NCBI GenBank assembly: GCA_025060175.1
Contig: JANXBE010000001.1
Location: 124,001 to 188,000, forward strand
DNA length: 64,000 bases
Source: Thermomicrobium sp.
GTDB taxonomy: Bacteria > Chloroflexota > Chloroflexia > Thermomicrobiales > Thermomicrobiaceae
Direction of reading: 5' to 3'
Shown here: positions 28,371 to 38,568 of the stretch, piece after piece
Layout: each line of letters starts with the position of its first letter
How positions within the stretch are numbered: the stretch's first letter is position 1
The notes under the pieces: generated by a model
Databases searched by the model: none
What the model was told of the DNA's origin: nothing
Seen by the model: the letters and a program-made list of their open reading frames with translations, nothing else
Translations under genes and position numbers: made by a program

Positions 28371-30286
28371 CGGCCGATTCCGCAACCCGTCATCGGCGTC
28401 ACGACGGGCTGCTGATCGTAGCGCCACCGCTATGCTACCCGGCGACCAGGCGGAGAACCCTCCTGTGAGCGAGTCAGCACTTGGGCACCGAGTTCGCTCA
28501 TGTCACACGGTTCTCCTGCGGGGAGCGTCTCGCGATCGAGCGATCGGCGGTCGGCGCCCACTCGAAGGAACCACACCATGTCCCTGCGCGCTCGGTACCG
28601 TGGATGGATTGGCAGTCAATCGGACGCCGTACGGATCACGTCGCTGGACCAGACTCCACCCGCAGCGAGCGAGCCGACGCAGACCCGCGTCACGAGCACC
28701 CCGGTCACTGTGCGACGACCCGGAGATTCACGATTCTTCGTCCTTCGACGAGCAGTCGAGGGCTGCCGAAGGCCAGTCACCATGACCCCAGACCGGGCTG
28801 CGATTCAGCGGGAGTTTCAGGTCTGAGGACGAGATCGGAACGGCACCGGTCCGGGTCAGCGCTGTCCCCCTGCGGTGGCCGATTCGCCGTGCCGCTCCGA
28901 TGTCACCTTGCTACACCGGCGGCTGAACGATCGGCCTGATCGCGGAACGGGGTTCCGGCGTTTCCTCCGTCTCGGACCGCGCGAACCACCGGCTCGTTAG
29001 GTCAGGAACCGTGAGCGCAGTGCCGCGGTCGCTCGACCCCGCGCTCCCGCGGTTCCCTCCACGAAGAACGGGTCGCGCAGTCTCCGGTCCAGGGATCGCA
29101 AGCACATCGCCACCCGACAGCCCGGACGACGGAGCGAGCCAACGGTGTTCGCCCGCGACGGCGCGAACCAGCCACGCTCCCCGTCACGGACGACGACCGA
29201 GGATCCCCCGCCAGTCGACGCGTGTCGACACGCAGACACCATAGGAAGCGGTCCCTGTGATGCCGGCCGGCGCTGGCGCCGCGTCGCATCCTGTCTCCCG
29301 ACTCGGCCCGCGACAGGATCGATGATCGCAGCGCCAGCTCCCACGTCCTTCGCGAGTAGGACCTCCGACCGATACCGTCGGCGCGCGGGGACGATCGGCG
29401 TAGTTCTGTACACCGAACGGTCGAACAGGATCGAGAACGCTGGATCGGGAGCACGTCGCGGACGTCGGCCGAGGCAAGCGATCACCGAGTGGCGGGGATG
29501 ATCGCGAGTGCAAGCGGTGTACGCCATCGCTTGCGAGGCTCAGCACGCCGTCCGGGTGCGTCTCCATGTACGCAACGGGTTTCCCGGACATGACCATTGG
29601 CTAAGCGCACGGCGTCCGTCAGCGGGTCGGGACTTCGTCTGCCAACACGAAGCGTTGACGGCGAACGCCCAGGCCGAACGAGAGCCGTCGCCGATCAGCC
29701 TGGATCAGTCGGACGGGATCGCATGCTCGCGTCATCGCGGCGTCCCGTATCTCCACCTGGAGATGCGGAGTTCGATCACTGCTCGAACGGACCGGACCGC
29801 TGACGCGACCGATCGGAGCGCCCCGTTCGACAGACTCACCGAGCCGCGCCTGCGAGCGCTCGAGTGACTGTTCGTACCGTGAACGACATCCCTTCGCAAG
29901 AGCAGTGGCGACCTTCTGCGGAGCTACGCTCTCGGGACCATCGGTGGCTACCACGACCCCATCCCCTCCCGCACGGACGATCGGTCCGCACCGTGCCGCG
30001 AGAGCAACGCCGAATCGGAGTCCCTACCCAGCAACAGAGACCGGATCGCAGAGACGAGAGGCGGTCACGGCAACGTCGTACCACCGACTCGCGTCCCAGA
30101 TCGACACTCCCGCACGCTCAGGGAAGGGGACACCGAAAAGAGCTCGCCTCGCGTCGGAGTGGCCGTCGGTCGAAGCTCGCCAACGGTCCCGAGAGCGGAC
30201 GAAGCGCTACCGCCGATCGCGTGCGCCCTGCACCGCCGGGCGACGGCGAACGGTACACTGAAGTGGTCAAGGAAGGCTCGACGCCC
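28371..30286. other. Long gene-poor interval with decayed coding remnants
   Basis: About 1.9 kb separate the flippase gene from holA. Open frames on both strands are short, Arg-rich and mutually overlapping. One segment on the minus strand is recognisable as an M23 peptidase remnant (listed separately). Minus-strand frames between about 29000 and 29450 contain weaker glycosyltransferase-like patches (VVRDGERGW, then RSLDRRLRDPF), too poor to call. No tRNA, IS ends or direct repeats were seen. TACACT at 30254-30259 may be a -10 box for holA, without a convincing -35. Confidence 0.6.
29619..30023 (-). pseudogene. Degenerate M23 (LytM/LysM-associated) metallopeptidase remnant
   Basis: The minus-strand frame reads like the C-terminal half of an M23 endopeptidase: FGVALAARCGPIVRAGGDGV, then RYEQSLERSQARLGESVERG, then APIGRVSGPVRSSSDR, TPHLQVEIRD and CDPVRLI. 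In active enzymes the matching motifs are HGVDLAAP, YAHL, GQ-IG-VG-TGRS and PHLHFE. Here the first His/Asp pair and the second His of HxH are replaced, and a TAG (30024-30026) interrupts the frame upstream. There is no start codon with a ribosome-binding site. I read this as a decayed wall hydrolase gene; a shortened non-catalytic LytM-like protein is the alternative. Confidence 0.5.
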
Positions 30287-31327
30287 ATGATCACGGTTCT
30301 CCATGGTACCAGTGAGTTCCTTCGTCACGAGCGGTTGAGGGCACTCGTCACCAGTGAGGACCCGAACGGGCTCGCGACGACGCGCTTTCCGGCCGAAACG
30401 TCGCTTGCTACCATCGCTGCTGCAGCACTGACCCCGTCCTTCTTCGGCGAGCGCCGACTCATCATCGTGGAGAGTCTCGTCAGTACCCATCGACGCGGTA
30501 ATCGAGTGGCCTCCGAGCTGCTCGCCTTGCTGCAGGCAGTACCGGAGTCCTGCCATCTCGTCAGCGTCGAGTCGCAGCTCCCCCAGGAGACAGCTCGTCA
30601 GCTCACCGAGTCGCTCGGGAACACTCTCCGCCTCATCGAGTGCACACCGCCCACCGGTACCAAGCTCGTCGCATGGATCCGCGAGCGTGCCCTTCACTAC
30701 GGTGTGACGATGTCGCAGGAAGCAGCCGAAGAATTGGTCTCCGCTGTGGCACCGGGAGCGCTGCGCTCTCCCGGCCGAGAGGCGAGTTCATCACCCGACC
30801 ACGCTCCGTCCGTTGACCTGGTTCGGATCGACACCGAGCTCGCGAAGCTCGCGACGGCCGTCCATCCAGCTGATGTCGTCACGGTCGAGGTCGTGCAGGA
30901 ATTGGTCGCAGCTGACGAACAGGGTGGGGACTGGGAACTCCTCGACGCCATCCAGGCCGGCCATCTCGACCGAATCGTCCGCGCACTGGAACGCAGACTC
31001 GAGTCTGGTGTCCCCGTCGAATTGGTGCTCGGTCAACTTGCGAGCCACTGCGAAGTGCTTTTCGCAACCGCAGCCGTACCGTTCGCTCCGCCGGTGATAG
31101 CCGAGGCGACTGGGATCCCTCTGAGACGTCTCCTGCAGGCACGACGCGACCGCTCGGACCGCGGCGACGAGGCGAAAGACCTCTTGCACGCACTCCGTTC
31201 TCTCGACGTCGGCGTGAAGCGGGGTCGGGTGACGGACAGCGATGCCGCGCTCGCTGCCCTCCTCGTCACGCATGGGCAGCGAGCGCGGCATCGGACCGGG
31301 TGGCGCCAGCGGCACGACTCACGCTGA
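30287..31327 (+). CDS. holA: DNA polymerase III subunit delta
   Basis: A 346-residue clamp-loader subunit that opens the beta clamp. It begins MITVLHGTSEFLRHERLRAL, has TPSFFGERRLIIVES (about residues 58-72) in domain I, LIECTPPTGTKLVAWIRERA at the domain I-II join, and domain III from about 220 (DWELLDAIQAG, QLASHCEVLFATAA). An SPGREASSSPDHAPS insert near 160-175 is longer than usual. The ATG at 30287 follows AAGGAAGG at good spacing. It ends 9 bp inside the convergent rpsT gene. Confidence 0.9.
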   Translation: MITVLHGTSEFLRHERLRALVTSEDPNGLATTRFPAETSLATIAAAALTPSFFGERRLIIVESLVSTHRRGNRVASELLALLQAVPESCHLVSVESQLPQETARQLTESLGNTLRLIECTPPTGTKLVAWIRERALHYGVTMSQEAAEELVSAVAPGALRSPGREASSSPDHAPSVDLVRIDTELAKLATAVHPADVVTVEVVQELVAADEQGGDWELLDAIQAGHLDRIVRALERRLESGVPVELVLGQLASHCEVLFATAAVPFAPPVIAEATGIPLRRLLQARRDRSDRGDEAKDLLHALRSLDVGVKRGRVTDSDAALAALLVTHGQRARHRTGWRQRHDSR

Positions 31328-31621
31328 GGACTGCTGCCCTTGCTGTTCGAGCCGTGCCTTGACGAGCGCGTTGAACCGCTTCATCAACCGCGACTTTCGG
31401 CGCGCAGCGTTGTTCTTGTGGATCACGCCTTTGGCTGCAGCACGATCGAGCGTCGAGATCGCATCGCCGATCGCGCGGGCGGCAGCTTCCAGATCACCCG
31501 CTTCCATCAGTTTGCGAGCCTTCTTGACGAATGTTCGCGCGGCCGACCGCCACATGCGATTGCGGATCCGTCTCCGCTCCGATCGGCGCAGCGCTTTGGC
31601 AGCGGATTTGGTATTCGGCAA
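31319..31621 (-). CDS. rpsT: 30S ribosomal protein S20
   Basis: A 100-residue basic protein with the S20 pattern MPNTKSAAKALRRSERRR, then FVKKARKL, DRAAAKGVIHKNNAARRKSR and LMKRFNAL. It binds the 5' domain and 3' minor domain of 16S rRNA. The only sensible start is TTG at 31621, behind GAGGGGG with 8 nt spacing; E. coli rpsT also starts with UUG and is autoregulated. It is convergent with holA (9-bp overlap) and divergent from murJ. Confidence 0.94.
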   Translation of the reverse strand: MPNTKSAAKALRRSERRRIRNRMWRSAARTFVKKARKLMEAGDLEAAARAIGDAISTLDRAAAKGVIHKNNAARRKSRLMKRFNALVKARLEQQGQQSSA

Positions 31622-31758
31622 GGCTCTTACCCCCTCGGTCGCACCGACAGCACCGCGTCGTCACTCGTCCCTAGTCTAACATGCATGGCTGCACACGGTA
31701 CTGGGCAGAATCGCGTTTCGCGACCGGTAAGATTCCACCGGAAGTCGAGGATCGGACG

Positions 31759-33363
31759 ATGGAAGGCTACGAGACACGACGATTGGCCCGAGCGACGGTG
31801 ATCGTCGCGTCGCTCTTCGTCACGAGCCGCGTCCTCGGATTGGTACGGGACATTCTCATCGCTGCGCGGTTCGGTACCTCACCGGAGTACGACGCGTACG
31901 TGGCGGCCTTCCGAATACCCGACCTCGTGTTCCTGGTCGTCATGAGCGGAGCCTTCGGGTCAGCCTTCATCCCGGTCTACGGTGAACTTCTCGCATCAGG
32001 CGCTCGTCGAACCGCTTGGCGATTGGCCAATGCACTGCTCTCGTTCACGATCGCTGGCTATCTGGTGGCCTCCGGCCTGACGTTTCTCGGGGCCGATCTC
32101 ATCGTTCGGTCGTTGGTCGCGCCCGGTCTCGCGCCGGACGAGCAACACTTGGCTGCCCAGCTCACCCGCCTCCTGATCGTTTCGCCACTCTGTCTCGGGA
32201 TCGGCGCCGCGGCAAAGGCGATGCTCGAGTCCGAATCGCGTTTCACGGAGCCGGCAGTCGCACCGATCCTTTACAACGTCGGCATCATCATCGGTCTCGT
32301 CGTCCTGGTGCCATCGTTCGGAATCTTCGGGCTCGCGACCGGGGTTCTCGTCGGGGCGATCGCGTATGCCCTGTTCCAACTCGCCCCGCTGTATCGTATG
32401 GGCTGGCGCTTCCGCGTGACCGTGACCACCCGCGTTCCGGGTTTTCGGGACGTGTTGTCGTTGCTCGGCCCGCGCTTACTCGCCCAGGTCGCTCTGCACG
32501 CGAACCTGCTCGTCGCCACGAACCTCGCATCCCGAATCGGTTCACAGCACATCGGTGCCCTCAATTACGCGTACCAGTTGTTCCTGTTACCGCACGGTAT
32601 CTTCGCGTTGAGTGCAGCGACGGTCCTGTTTCCGACGCTGACTCGGTATCGCTCGGTCGGCGATCTCGACCAACTCGAACGGACATTTCGGGAGGCCCTG
32701 CGCGGGCTCGCCTTTCTCACCCTGCCGATGACCGTGTTGTTCGCAGGTCTCGCTGAGAGCATCGTGCAAACGCTCTTCCAGGTGGGTGCCTTCAGTGCCG
32801 TGTCGACAGCGCTAGTGGCAGATGCCCTTCGCTGGTTCAGTCCTGGACTGTTCGCCTATGCTACCGTCGAACTCCTCACACGACTGTCCTATGCGTTCAA
32901 GGACAGTCGCTCTCCAGTTCTCGCGGCGCTGGTTGCGGTCACGATCAACGTCGCGTTCAGCCTGCTTCTGATTCGACCGCTCGGCCATCGCGCGTTGGCA
33001 CTGAGCCTAGCGGTCGCCACCACGGTCGAAATGGTGGTGCTCGGTCAACTACTCCGCCGGCACGCGGCGATCGGCTACGTTCGACTGCTCGCAGACGGCA
33101 CCAGGTTGCTGCCGCCGCTCGCCGTGTTGAGCATCGCCATCCTTTGGCTCGCTCCACCCCTAGCTGTCGTGACCGATCCGAGTCACGGCCGATCGTTGCC
33201 GCAGGTCTTGGTCTTCCTGTACACCGTCGGTGCGATGATCGGCTCGTATTTCTTGGTCGCGCTGGCGGTAGGCCAGCCGGACGCAATCCGTGTCGTCAGC
33301 GTGCTGCACCGAAGCATGAGTCGGCCGATGAAGCAACTCCTGACGGCTATACTTGATCGGTGA
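31759..33363 (+). CDS. murJ: Lipid II flippase MurJ
   Basis: A 534-residue MOP-superfamily protein with the MurJ N-terminus [42 protein letters not shown] and [10 protein letters not shown], plus [20 protein letters not shown] and [20 protein letters not shown] later. It moves lipid II to the outer face for the SEDS/PBP machinery. The ATG at 31759 follows GAGG by 8 nt; the frame is open further upstream, but without a site. The stop overlaps the lepA start (GTGATG), so the two are coupled. Confidence 0.93.
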   Translation: MEGYETRRLARATVIVASLFVTSRVLGLVRDILIAARFGTSPEYDAYVAAFRIPDLVFLVVMSGAFGSAFIPVYGELLASGARRTAWRLANALLSFTIAGYLVASGLTFLGADLIVRSLVAPGLAPDEQHLAAQLTRLLIVSPLCLGIGAAAKAMLESESRFTEPAVAPILYNVGIIIGLVVLVPSFGIFGLATGVLVGAIAYALFQLAPLYRMGWRFRVTVTTRVPGFRDVLSLLGPRLLAQVALHANLLVATNLASRIGSQHIGALNYAYQLFLLPHGIFALSAATVLFPTLTRYRSVGDLDQLERTFREALRGLAFLTLPMTVLFAGLAESIVQTLFQVGAFSAVSTALVADALRWFSPGLFAYATVELLTRLSYAFKDSRSPVLAALVAVTINVAFSLLLIRPLGHRALALSLAVATTVEMVVLGQLLRRHAAIGYVRLLADGTRLLPPLAVLSIAILWLAPPLAVVTDPSHGRSLPQVLVFLYTVGAMIGSYFLVALAVGQPDAIRVVSVLHRSMSRPMKQLLTAILDR

Positions 33364-35219
33364 TGTCACGGACGTGGAGCGACGAGTCGTCGATGACACA
33401 GCAAAACCGAATCCGCAACTTCAGCATCATCGCGCACGTCGACCATGGAAAATCGACTTTGGCGGACCGGCTCCTGGAATTCACCCACACGATCAGCGAA
33501 CGGGAGATGGTCGAGCAAGTTCTCGATTCCATGGACCTCGAGCGCGAAAAGGGCATCACGATCAAGGCCCGCGCGGTGCGCATGCACTACCGCGCTCGCG
33601 ATGGCCACACCTACATCCTGAACCTGATCGATACTCCCGGACACGTCGACTTTTCGGCCGAAGTTTCCCGTTCCTTAGCTGCATGCGAAGGCGCGTTGCT
33701 CGTCGTCGACGCGACACAAGGGATCGAGGCCCAAACGCTCGCCCACGGCCTTTTAGCGATCGACCTCGGGCTCGCGATCGTCGGTGTCGTGAACAAGATC
33801 GATCTCCCGAACGCCATGCCGGAGCGGGTCGCGCAAGATCTGATGGATCAGTTCGGTCTACTCGCCGACGAGGTCATCTTCGCCTCCGCGAAAGAAGGAA
33901 TTGGAATCGAAGAGATCCTCGAAGCGATCGTTCACCGGATACCACCGCCCACCGGCGATCCGCAGGCTCCGTTGCGAGCGCTCATTTTCGACTCGCACTA
34001 CGACCCGTACAAGGGCGTCATCGCATACATCCGTGTCGTGGACGGCACTCTGCACACCAATGACCCGATCCTCATGATGGCGAGTAACGCCAGTGCGGAG
34101 GTCTTGGAACTCGGCCAGTTCCAACCGCTGATGACGCCGGTTGCAGCGCTCACGGCTGGGGAGGTCGGATACGTCGCAACCGGCCTGAAGGTAGTTCGTG
34201 ATTGTCAGGTCGGTGACACGGTCACGCATCTCCACCGGCCAGCCCGTGAACCCTTGCCTGGGTACCGCCCCGTGAAGCCGATGGTGTTCGCGAGCTTCTA
34301 TCCCGTGAACAGCGACGACTACGAGGAACTGCGCGATGCGTTGCACAAACTGCGACTCAACGATGCTGCGCTCGTCTTCGAACCCGAATCGTCCGAAGCC
34401 CTGGGATTCGGCTTTCGGTGCGGCTTCCTCGGTTTGCTGCACATGGAGATCATTCAGGAACGACTAGAGCGCGAGTACAAGCTCGAGCTTCTGGCCACTG
34501 CACCGAGCGTTCAGTACGAGATCGTCAAGCGTGACGGCACCAGCATCCTGATCGACTCCCCTGCGGAAATGCCTCCAGCCGGTGAGATCGAGGAAATCCG
34601 GGAACCGTGGGCACGCGCGACCATTTTGACCCCCAGTCGCTATCTCGGGGGAATCATGGATCTGGTGACGAGTCGCCGCGGAGAACTCGTCGAGATGGAG
34701 TATTTCGGGGACGAACGCGTCCGCTTGACCGTGGATGTACCGCTGGCTGAATTGATCGTGGACTTCTACGATCAGCTCAAATCACGCTCCCAAGGGTACG
34801 CCTCGATGGACTATCAGCTGATCGGGTATCGCGCGAGTGACCTGGTCAAACTGGATATCCTCGTCCATGGGCGACGCGTCGATGCCCTCTCGCTCATCTG
34901 CCACCGCGATCAGGCCTACGCTCGCGGTCGAGAACTCGTCGAGCGCTTGCGCACGCTCATCCCGCGCCAGTTGTTCGACGTTCCCATCCAGGCCGCCATC
35001 GGCAGTCGTGTCATCGCCCGGGAGACCATTCGTGCGCTGCGCAAGAATGTCCTCGCCAAGTGCTACGGCGGCGATGTGACGCGCAAGCGAAAGCTCCTCG
35101 AAAAACAGAAGGAGGGCAAAGCCCGCATGAAGCGCATCGGAAACGTCGAGATCCCCCAGGAAGCATTCCTCGCAGTCCTCAGTCTCAGCGGCGATGCCAC
35201 CAACCAGTCTCCTCGGTGA
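33360..35219 (+). CDS. lepA: Elongation factor 4 (LepA), ribosomal back-translocase GTPase
   Basis: A 619-residue translational GTPase with G1 [16 protein letters not shown]3 DTPGHVDF, G4 NKIDLP and the LepA-specific C-terminal domain ([19 protein letters not shown]). EF4 back-translocates or remodels stalled ribosomes. The reading can begin at GTG 33360, ATG 33363 or ATG 33393; the last gives the usual short N-terminus ([20 protein letters not shown]) and is plausible. It lies 3 bp before the mazG-type gene. Confidence 0.95.
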   Translation: MMSRTWSDESSMTQQNRIRNFSIIAHVDHGKSTLADRLLEFTHTISEREMVEQVLDSMDLEREKGITIKARAVRMHYRARDGHTYILNLIDTPGHVDFSAEVSRSLAACEGALLVVDATQGIEAQTLAHGLLAIDLGLAIVGVVNKIDLPNAMPERVAQDLMDQFGLLADEVIFASAKEGIGIEEILEAIVHRIPPPTGDPQAPLRALIFDSHYDPYKGVIAYIRVVDGTLHTNDPILMMASNASAEVLELGQFQPLMTPVAALTAGEVGYVATGLKVVRDCQVGDTVTHLHRPAREPLPGYRPVKPMVFASFYPVNSDDYEELRDALHKLRLNDAALVFEPESSEALGFGFRCGFLGLLHMEIIQERLEREYKLELLATAPSVQYEIVKRDGTSILIDSPAEMPPAGEIEEIREPWARATILTPSRYLGGIMDLVTSRRGELVEMEYFGDERVRLTVDVPLAELIVDFYDQLKSRSQGYASMDYQLIGYRASDLVKLDILVHGRRVDALSLICHRDQAYARGRELVERLRTLIPRQLFDVPIQAAIGSRVIARETIRALRKNVLAKCYGGDVTRKRKLLEKQKEGKARMKRIGNVEIPQEAFLAVLSLSGDATNQSPR

Positions 35220-35222
35220 CCG

Positions 35223-36599
35223 ATGCCGTCGTCAGCGCGCCTCACCATCGTCGGCCTCGGTCCCGGTGCGCCGGACCACCTGACGGCCGCGGCTGCTCTC
35301 GCCCTCTCGGAGGGTCGGGTTCTGTTGAGAACCAAGCAGCACCCGGTTGCGTCGTCGTTCCCTGGCTGCGAAGACTGGGCGTCGTGCGACGACCTGTACG
35401 AAGCCGCGTCCTCGTTCGAGGAGCTGTACGATCGGATCGTGGGGCGCATTCTTGCGGAAGCGCGCAGCGGACCGATCGTCTACGCGGTTCCTGGCCATCC
35501 TCTCGTCGGCGAAGCCACGGTTCGTCGTCTGCTGGACGAGGCACCGCGACATGGGATCGAGTACGCGATCATCCCGGGTTTGAGCTTCGTCGATGCCGTC
35601 TTACCGCTTCTCGGGGTAGATGCTCTCGCTGTCAACTTGCAGATCGTCGATGCGCTGGATCTCGTGCACTGTGCCGAGGCCGCCCCCTTCGCCAGCGGGC
35701 GACTTCCGCTCTCGCCGCTCCGACCTGTCCTGGTGGGACAGCTGTACGACCGCGTCCTCGCTTCCCACGCCAAACTGGCTCTCGAACGGGTGTATGCACC
35801 GACCCACGAGGTAAGCATCATTCGACACGCCGGGACGGAGGAAGCACGCGTCACTCACCTTCCGTTGCACGAACTCGACCACCAGCCCTACGACGCCACT
35901 ACCGCGGTCTACGTACCCGCGGTCGACCCCCTCCGTGGTCGTGTCACCGAGGCACTGCAACAGGTCGTCGCTCGACTCCGAGCTCCCGGCGGGTGCCCAT
36001 GGGATCGGGAACAGACGCATCGGACCCTGCAACGACACCTCCTCGAAGAGACGTACGAAGTGCTAGAAGCGATCGATCGCGAAGACGATGAAGCGCTGCT
36101 GGAAGAACTGGGCGATGTACTGCTGCAGGTCATCATGCACGCCCAACTCGCCGAAGAGCGGGAGGCCTTTCTCTATGAGGATGTCGTCGCGGCGATCATC
36201 GAAAAACTGGTACGGCGACATCCCCACGTCTTCGGCTCCGCGTCGCTGGACTCATCGGACGCGGTGCTCGCACGGTGGGAAGCGATCAAGGCCGCTGAGA
36301 GAGGCGGCCGCACCGGTCATGAGCACGTGGTCCCGATCACGCTTCCAGCACTCACCCGAGCCCAAGAACTGCTCGAACGCATGCGCCGTCTCGCTCCGAC
36401 ACGCTTTGCCGCGCTGCGCGAACGAGTCCTGCAGACTCGGGCATCGGGTGCCGGCGTGCAACTGGTCGATCAGCTCGTCGCTGCAGTCATCACAGCGATG
36501 GACTACGGTGACGATGCGGAGACAGTCCTCCGCACGTGGACCCAGGATCTCGAGCGGTCGCTCGTGGAACCATCGCTGAACCTCGGATCGACTCCCTGA
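35223..36599 (+). CDS. mazG: YabN/MazG-type fusion: tetrapyrrole-methylase-like domain plus NTP pyrophosphohydrolase
   Basis: A 458-residue fusion. Residues 1-235 are a SAM-dependent tetrapyrrole (CbiF-like) methylase fold with LTIVGLGPGAPDHLT, VYAVPGHPLVGE and IIPGLSFVDAVL. Residues about 250-370 are MazG with GGCPWDREQTHRTL, the metal-binding LLEETYEVLEAI and LLEELGDVLLQVIMHAQ. A partial second MazG-like segment follows. MazG hydrolyses canonical and damaged NTPs to NMP and pyrophosphate. The methylase domain has no known substrate in such fusions (B. subtilis YabN). It is in the murJ-lepA-mazG-aspS run. Confidence 0.93.
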   Translation: MPSSARLTIVGLGPGAPDHLTAAAALALSEGRVLLRTKQHPVASSFPGCEDWASCDDLYEAASSFEELYDRIVGRILAEARSGPIVYAVPGHPLVGEATVRRLLDEAPRHGIEYAIIPGLSFVDAVLPLLGVDALAVNLQIVDALDLVHCAEAAPFASGRLPLSPLRPVLVGQLYDRVLASHAKLALERVYAPTHEVSIIRHAGTEEARVTHLPLHELDHQPYDATTAVYVPAVDPLRGRVTEALQQVVARLRAPGGCPWDREQTHRTLQRHLLEETYEVLEAIDREDDEALLEELGDVLLQVIMHAQLAEEREAFLYEDVVAAIIEKLVRRHPHVFGSASLDSSDAVLARWEAIKAAERGGRTGHEHVVPITLPALTRAQELLERMRRLAPTRFAALRERVLQTRASGAGVQLVDQLVAAVITAMDYGDDAETVLRTWTQDLERSLVEPSLNLGSTP

Positions 36600-36643
36600 C
36601 TGACCGAACGAAAAGGCTCGCACGACGCGAAAGGGGCAATACG

Positions 36644-38482
36644 ATGACGGACGGGGTAACCTCGATTCGGCCCGCTGGCGGACGTAGGTACACGACGTGC
36701 GGCGACCTCCGTCGGGATCACGTCGGCCGGACCGTCACTCTCAAAGGATGGGTACATCGCCGACGCGACCACGGAGGCCTCATCTTCCTGGATCTCCGTG
36801 ACCGATACGGCATCACGCAAGTCGTCGCCAATCCCGAGCACTCTCCCGCAGCCCACACGGTTGCGGAGCGGATCCGTGCAGAATACGTCCTTTCCGTCAC
36901 TGGCCAAGTGGTCGCCCGACCTGAAGGTACCGTCAACCCGTCACTGTCGACAGGCGAGATCGAGGTTCTCGCCGATCGCATCGAGATTCTCAATCCGGCG
37001 AAAACACCGCCGTTCCCCATCGCCGAGGAGGCTGACGTCGACGAGTCGCTCCGTCTGGAATTCCGGTACCTCGATTTGCGCCGCGCGCGCCTCCAGCGGA
37101 ACTTGTTGCTCCGACATCAGGTCGTGCGCTTCGTTCGACAGTATCTCGAAGAACGCGATTTCGTCGAGATCGAGACGCCGATGCTCATCAAGAGCACGCC
37201 GGAAGGAGCTCGAGACTATGTCGTCCCGAGCCGCTTGTTTCCGGGTCAGTTCTATGCCTTGCCGCAGTCACCGCAGCAGCTCAAGCAGCTCCTAATGGTG
37301 GCTGGATTCGACCGGTACTACCAGATCGCGCGGTGCATGCGTGACGAGGACTTGCGAGCTGATCGGCAACCGGAATTCACGCAGATCGACCTCGAGATGT
37401 CCTTCGTCGACGTCGAAGACGTGATCGAACTCGTCGAAGGTCTCTATACCGAGCTCTTCGAGCGCTTCGCGAGTAAGCCGCTCCTGCGGAAACCATTTCC
37501 ACGCCTTACGTTCAGTGAGGCGATGTTGCGGTACGGGAGCGACAAGCCCGATTTGCGTTTCGGCCTCGAGATAGCCGACGTGACGGATGCGTTTCGCCAC
37601 ACCTCCTTCGGGGTCTTCCGCGCGGTGGCCGACGATGGCGGCGTTATCCGTGGCTTCGCGGTTCCGGGATTCGCCGATGCGCCCCGGTCACAGCTCGACC
37701 GCTTGACGGAGATCGCGCGGACCTTCGGCGCGAAGGGCCTTGTTTGGCTCGCTCTGCATCAGGAGGAAGGACAGCTGACTGCCCGATCTCCAGTCGCGAA
37801 GTTCCTCCGTCCGGACGAGATCGTGCGGGTCGCTGCAGATCTGGGAGCGGTTCCGGGGGACTTGCTCTTGCTCGTCGCCGATCGCGAGCAGATTGCGAGC
37901 ACGGTACTCGGCCGTCTGCGGCTGCATGTCGGTCGCGAACGACGCCTGATCGATGAACGCGTCCATGCACTCTGCTGGGTCATCGATCCGCCGCTCTTCG
38001 AGTGGAACGCTGAGGAAAACCGATGGGAGGCGATGCATCACCCCTTCACGAGTCCGCGCGACGAAGACCTCGCACTCCTGGAAAGCGACACCGGAAGAGT
38101 ACGAGCCAAGGCGTACGATCTCGTTGCCGACGGGTACGAACTCGGAACCGGAAGCATCCGCATTCACCGGCGGGACGTCCAGAACCGGATCTTCGCCCTG
38201 ATGGGATACGATGACGACGAAATCGAACGTCGATTCGGGCATCTACTGCGTGCGTTCGAGTACGGCGCGCCACCACACGGTGGGATGGCTCCTGGACTCG
38301 ATCGCACCGTCATGATCCTCGCTGGCGAATCCTCGCTGCGGGAAGTCATTGCCTTCCCCAAGAACCAGCGCGCACAGGACTTGATGCTCGGCGCACCCTC
38401 TCCTCTCGACGAAAAGCAGTTGCGAGAACTTCATCTGCGCGTGGTCGATTCGGACGAAGAAGCGCTCCGAATGCGCGATTGA
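36644..38482 (+). CDS. aspS: Aspartyl-tRNA synthetase (bacterial type)
   Basis: A 612-residue class II synthetase with an N-terminal OB anticodon domain (GWVHRRRDHGGLIFLDLRDR) and motif 2 around YYQIARCMRDEDLRADRQPE, then FTQIDLEMSF. A bacterial GAD insertion (about 300-410) follows, and motif 3 is GMAPGLDRTVMILAGE. Bacterial-type AspRS charges tRNA-Asp, and in organisms lacking AsnRS often tRNA-Asn as well; which applies cannot be seen here. The ATG at 36644 follows AAAGGGG by 8 nt. A strong hairpin ends the operon. Confidence 0.95.
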   Translation: MTDGVTSIRPAGGRRYTTCGDLRRDHVGRTVTLKGWVHRRRDHGGLIFLDLRDRYGITQVVANPEHSPAAHTVAERIRAEYVLSVTGQVVARPEGTVNPSLSTGEIEVLADRIEILNPAKTPPFPIAEEADVDESLRLEFRYLDLRRARLQRNLLLRHQVVRFVRQYLEERDFVEIETPMLIKSTPEGARDYVVPSRLFPGQFYALPQSPQQLKQLLMVAGFDRYYQIARCMRDEDLRADRQPEFTQIDLEMSFVDVEDVIELVEGLYTELFERFASKPLLRKPFPRLTFSEAMLRYGSDKPDLRFGLEIADVTDAFRHTSFGVFRAVADDGGVIRGFAVPGFADAPRSQLDRLTEIARTFGAKGLVWLALHQEEGQLTARSPVAKFLRPDEIVRVAADLGAVPGDLLLLVADREQIASTVLGRLRLHVGRERRLIDERVHALCWVIDPPLFEWNAEENRWEAMHHPFTSPRDEDLALLESDTGRVRAKAYDLVADGYELGTGSIRIHRRDVQNRIFALMGYDDDEIERRFGHLLRAFEYGAPPHGGMAPGLDRTVMILAGESSLREVIAFPKNQRAQDLMLGAPSPLDEKQLRELHLRVVDSDEEALRMRD

Positions 38483-38512
38483 CGTTGGCGCACCACGAGG
38501 CATGACCGAAAA

Positions 38513-38536
38513 GGGGACCGGCACAGGCCGGTCCCC
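38513..38536. terminator. Stem-loop between convergent aspS and Mn-catalase genes
   Basis: GGGGACCGGC (38513-38522) and GCCGGTCCCC (38527-38536) form a perfect 10-bp stem with an ACAG loop. On the minus strand it is followed by a short TTTTCGG, so it can terminate the catalase operon; on the plus strand there is no T-run. Confidence 0.8.
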
Positions 38537-38568
38537 GACGCGTGGTGAGCAGCGTGACATGTGCAGAG

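Noticed and set aside
28386-28408. Terminator after the flippase gene
   Set aside because: Only a 6-bp stem with an 11-nt loop and no T-run; mentioned under the flippase but not listed as a terminator.
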